Shown: in pieces, positions 63,086 to 64,000 of the stretch
Layout of the letters: each line of letters starts with the position of its first letter
Position numbering within the stretch: the stretch's first letter is position 1
NCBI GenBank assembly: GCA_963711035.1
Contig: CAVQCN010000003.1
Location: forward strand, 310,001-374,000
Direction of reading: 5' to 3'
From: WHTK01 sp963711035
GTDB taxonomy: Bacteria > Chloroflexota > Dehalococcoidia > DSTF01 > WHTK01
Length of the DNA: 64,000 bases
Position numbers and translations under genes: made by a program
Notes under the pieces: generated by a model
The model's database searches: none
Told to the model about the DNA's origin: nothing
What the model saw: only the letters and a program-made list of their open reading frames with translations

Positions 63086-63160
63086 CTAGGCCGAGACACC
63101 TCGATGCATAGTCAGTAGGCGGATGGCCAGGCGATCAGCCTTGCAACGTTGATGGTCCAT
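63086..63160 (-). CDS. 24-codon micro-ORF with promoter and perfect SD
   Basis: ATG 63160 reads MDHQRCKADRLAIRLLTMHR and four more residues to TAG 63086. The SD AAAGGAGGTGAT (63176-63165) matches the 16S tail over 12 nt, better than any other site here. The stop codon lies inside a perfect palindrome GCCTAGTAACTAGGC (63077-63091). A downstream hairpin ends the unit before birA. It may be a leader peptide controlling birA or a small independent protein. No amino acid is over-represented to suggest classical attenuation. Confidence 0.5.
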   Translation of the reverse strand: MDHQRCKADRLAIRLLTMHRGVSA

Positions 63161-63186
63161 CCGCATCACCTCCTTTCCTGCCCGAG

Positions 63187-63215
63187 ATACTAGCAAAGCC
63201 AGATCAGGCCGTCAA
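63187..63215 (-). promoter_or_regulatory. Promoter of the micro-ORF unit
   Basis: Minus strand TTGACG (63215-63210), 17-nt gap, TAGTAT (63192-63187); initiation near 63180, a leader of about 20 nt. Confidence 0.75.
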
Positions 63216-63245
63216 TGTTCAAAGTGAGTAGGCGCCTTATCTCTG

Positions 63246-63260
63246 TGACAGTATTTGTCA
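63246..63260. promoter_or_regulatory. Palindrome upstream of uvrB (possible SOS operator)
   Basis: TGACA-GTATT-TGTCA, perfect 5-nt arms, located 26-40 nt before the GATAAT box of uvrB. uvrB is a LexA target in many bacteria, but this sequence was not matched to a known LexA box. Confidence 0.4.
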
Positions 63261-63301
63261 GCAGCACAGGGTCGTGCTCGCGTGGGATAATGGACGGACC
63301 G

Positions 63302-64000
63302 ATGACCGAGTTTCAGGTTGTTTCCGACTTCCAGCCTACCGGCGACCAGCCGGAGGCGATCGATGCGCTGGTGCGCGGCCTCGACGACGGGTTGTGCCGC
63401 CAGACGCTGCTCGGCGTCACGGGCTCCGGCAAGACGTTCACGATGGCAAAGATCATCGAGCGCTGGCAGCGGCCGACACTGGTGCTGGCACCTAACCGAA
63501 CCCTGGCGGCGCAGCTGTGCTCCGAGTTCAAGGAGTTCTTCCCGCACAACGCCGTCGAGTACTTCGTCTCGTATTACGACTACTACCAGCCCGAGGCCTA
63601 CATCCCGCGCACCGACACCTACATCGCCAAGGACGCCGACATCAACGACGAGATCGACAAGCTGCGCCACGCCGCCACGCGCGCGCTGTTCGAGCGCAAG
63701 GACGTCATTATCGTCGCGTCTGTCTCCTGCATCTACGGTCTGGGCGAGCCGGAGGAGTACCAGAGCTTCGTGCTGCACTTCCAGAAGGGCGAGGCGGTGC
63801 CGCGCGCCCGCATCATGCGCCGCCTGGTCGACATGCAGTACGAGCGCAACGACAGCAACCTGGTGCGCGGCAAGTTCCGCCTGCGCGGCGATAGCCTGAC
63901 GTTGCTGCCCGCGTATGAAGAACTCGCCCTGCGCATCGACTTCTTCGGCGACGAGGTCGAGCGCATCATGGAGATCGACCCGCTGACCGGCGAGCTGCTG
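63302..64000 (+). CDS. uvrB: Excinuclease ABC subunit B (5' part; continues beyond window)
   Basis: First 233 residues: FQVVSDFQPTGDQPEAIDALV, Walker A in LLGVTGSGKTFTMAKII, LAPNRTLAAQLCSEFKEFFP, the beta-hairpin motif EYFVSYYDYYQPEAYIP that inserts between DNA strands, and the IVASVSCIYGLG helicase region. It is the damage-verification subunit of nucleotide excision repair. GATAAT (63286-63291) ends 10 nt before ATG 63302, leaving a leader of only a few nucleotides. Confidence 0.97.
   Translation, partial: MTEFQVVSDFQPTGDQPEAIDALVRGLDDGLCRQTLLGVTGSGKTFTMAKIIERWQRPTLVLAPNRTLAAQLCSEFKEFFPHNAVEYFVSYYDYYQPEAYIPRTDTYIAKDADINDEIDKLRHAATRALFERKDVIIVASVSCIYGLGEPEEYQSFVLHFQKGEAVPRARIMRRLVDMQYERNDSNLVRGKFRLRGDSLTLLPAYEELALRIDFFGDEVERIMEIDPLTGELL

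Overview
This window reads as a chromosomal stretch of a high-GC bacterium, most likely a member of the Chloroflexota (Dehalococcoidia-like). That placement is an inference. It rests on the 16S/23S character, several F420/flavin-type luciferase-like oxidoreductases, a bacterial CDC48/VAT ATPase, and a pantothenate operon behind a long structured leader, a context in which the 'pan' RNA motif has been described in Chloroflexi. No plasmid, integrated phage or CRISPR array is visible.

Layout. 1-4.6 kb: 3' part of 16S, tRNA-Ile, tRNA-Ala, complete 23S enclosed by a long processing stem, then initiator tRNA-fMet. The 5S gene is not here but about 5 kb further on (9.4 kb) under its own promoter. 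4.6-9.35 kb: small membrane proteins, a luciferase-like oxidoreductase, a glyoxalase-fold protein with a zinc ribbon, a PspC-type envelope protein, an acetyltransferase and an SRA-HNH nuclease. 9.6-13.7 kb: S1-repeat protein and ClpC. 14.2-19.7 kb: complete minus-strand shape operon mreB-mreC-mreD-mrdA-rodA behind a near-consensus promoter. 19.8-31.8 kb: ligA, acetyltransferase, histidine genes hisH, hisA (frameshifted) and hisF, an HNH protein, a cupredoxin lipoprotein, a FIST sensor and a 1.2-kb poorly coding stretch. 31.8-46.5 kb: redox and small-molecule metabolism (flavin reductase, luciferase-like oxidoreductase, gamma-glutamyltransferase, acyl-CoA ligase plus ketopantoate reductase-like pair, CDC48, MhpD-like hydratase, a second ketopantoate reductase-like gene, an MFS exporter). 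46.5-51 kb: a MerR regulator with a very cysteine-rich 39-residue microprotein, nitroreductase, a DUF3105 lipoprotein, rhodanese and HAD phosphatase. 51-57.2 kb: pantothenate operon (DUF2520 protein, panD, panB, panC) behind an attenuator leader, then yebC, ruvC, ruvA and a frameshifted hisN-like phosphatase. 57.2-64 kb: aminotransferase, alpha/beta hydrolase, NfeD protease, SRPBCC protein, birA, a promoter-SD-terminator micro-ORF unit and the start of uvrB.

Recurring themes. (1) Many genes lack a Shine-Dalgarno sequence and have a TANNNT -10 box exactly 6 nt, or 7-9 nt, before the start codon, the signature of leaderless transcripts. (2) Two leaderless micro-ORFs end in 4-nt ATGA/GTGA overlaps with the following gene (MFS exporter, CDC48). 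(3) At least four genes carry single frameshifts (hisA, an SDR, hisN, a PH/GRAM-like gene); these may be assembly errors or real decay. (4) Intergenic gaps are filled by dispersed palindromic repeats of several families, one of which reads through in frame and inflates the apparent CDC48 gene.

Start codons below were chosen from SD or -10 spacing and from family length, and may differ from the longest ORF.
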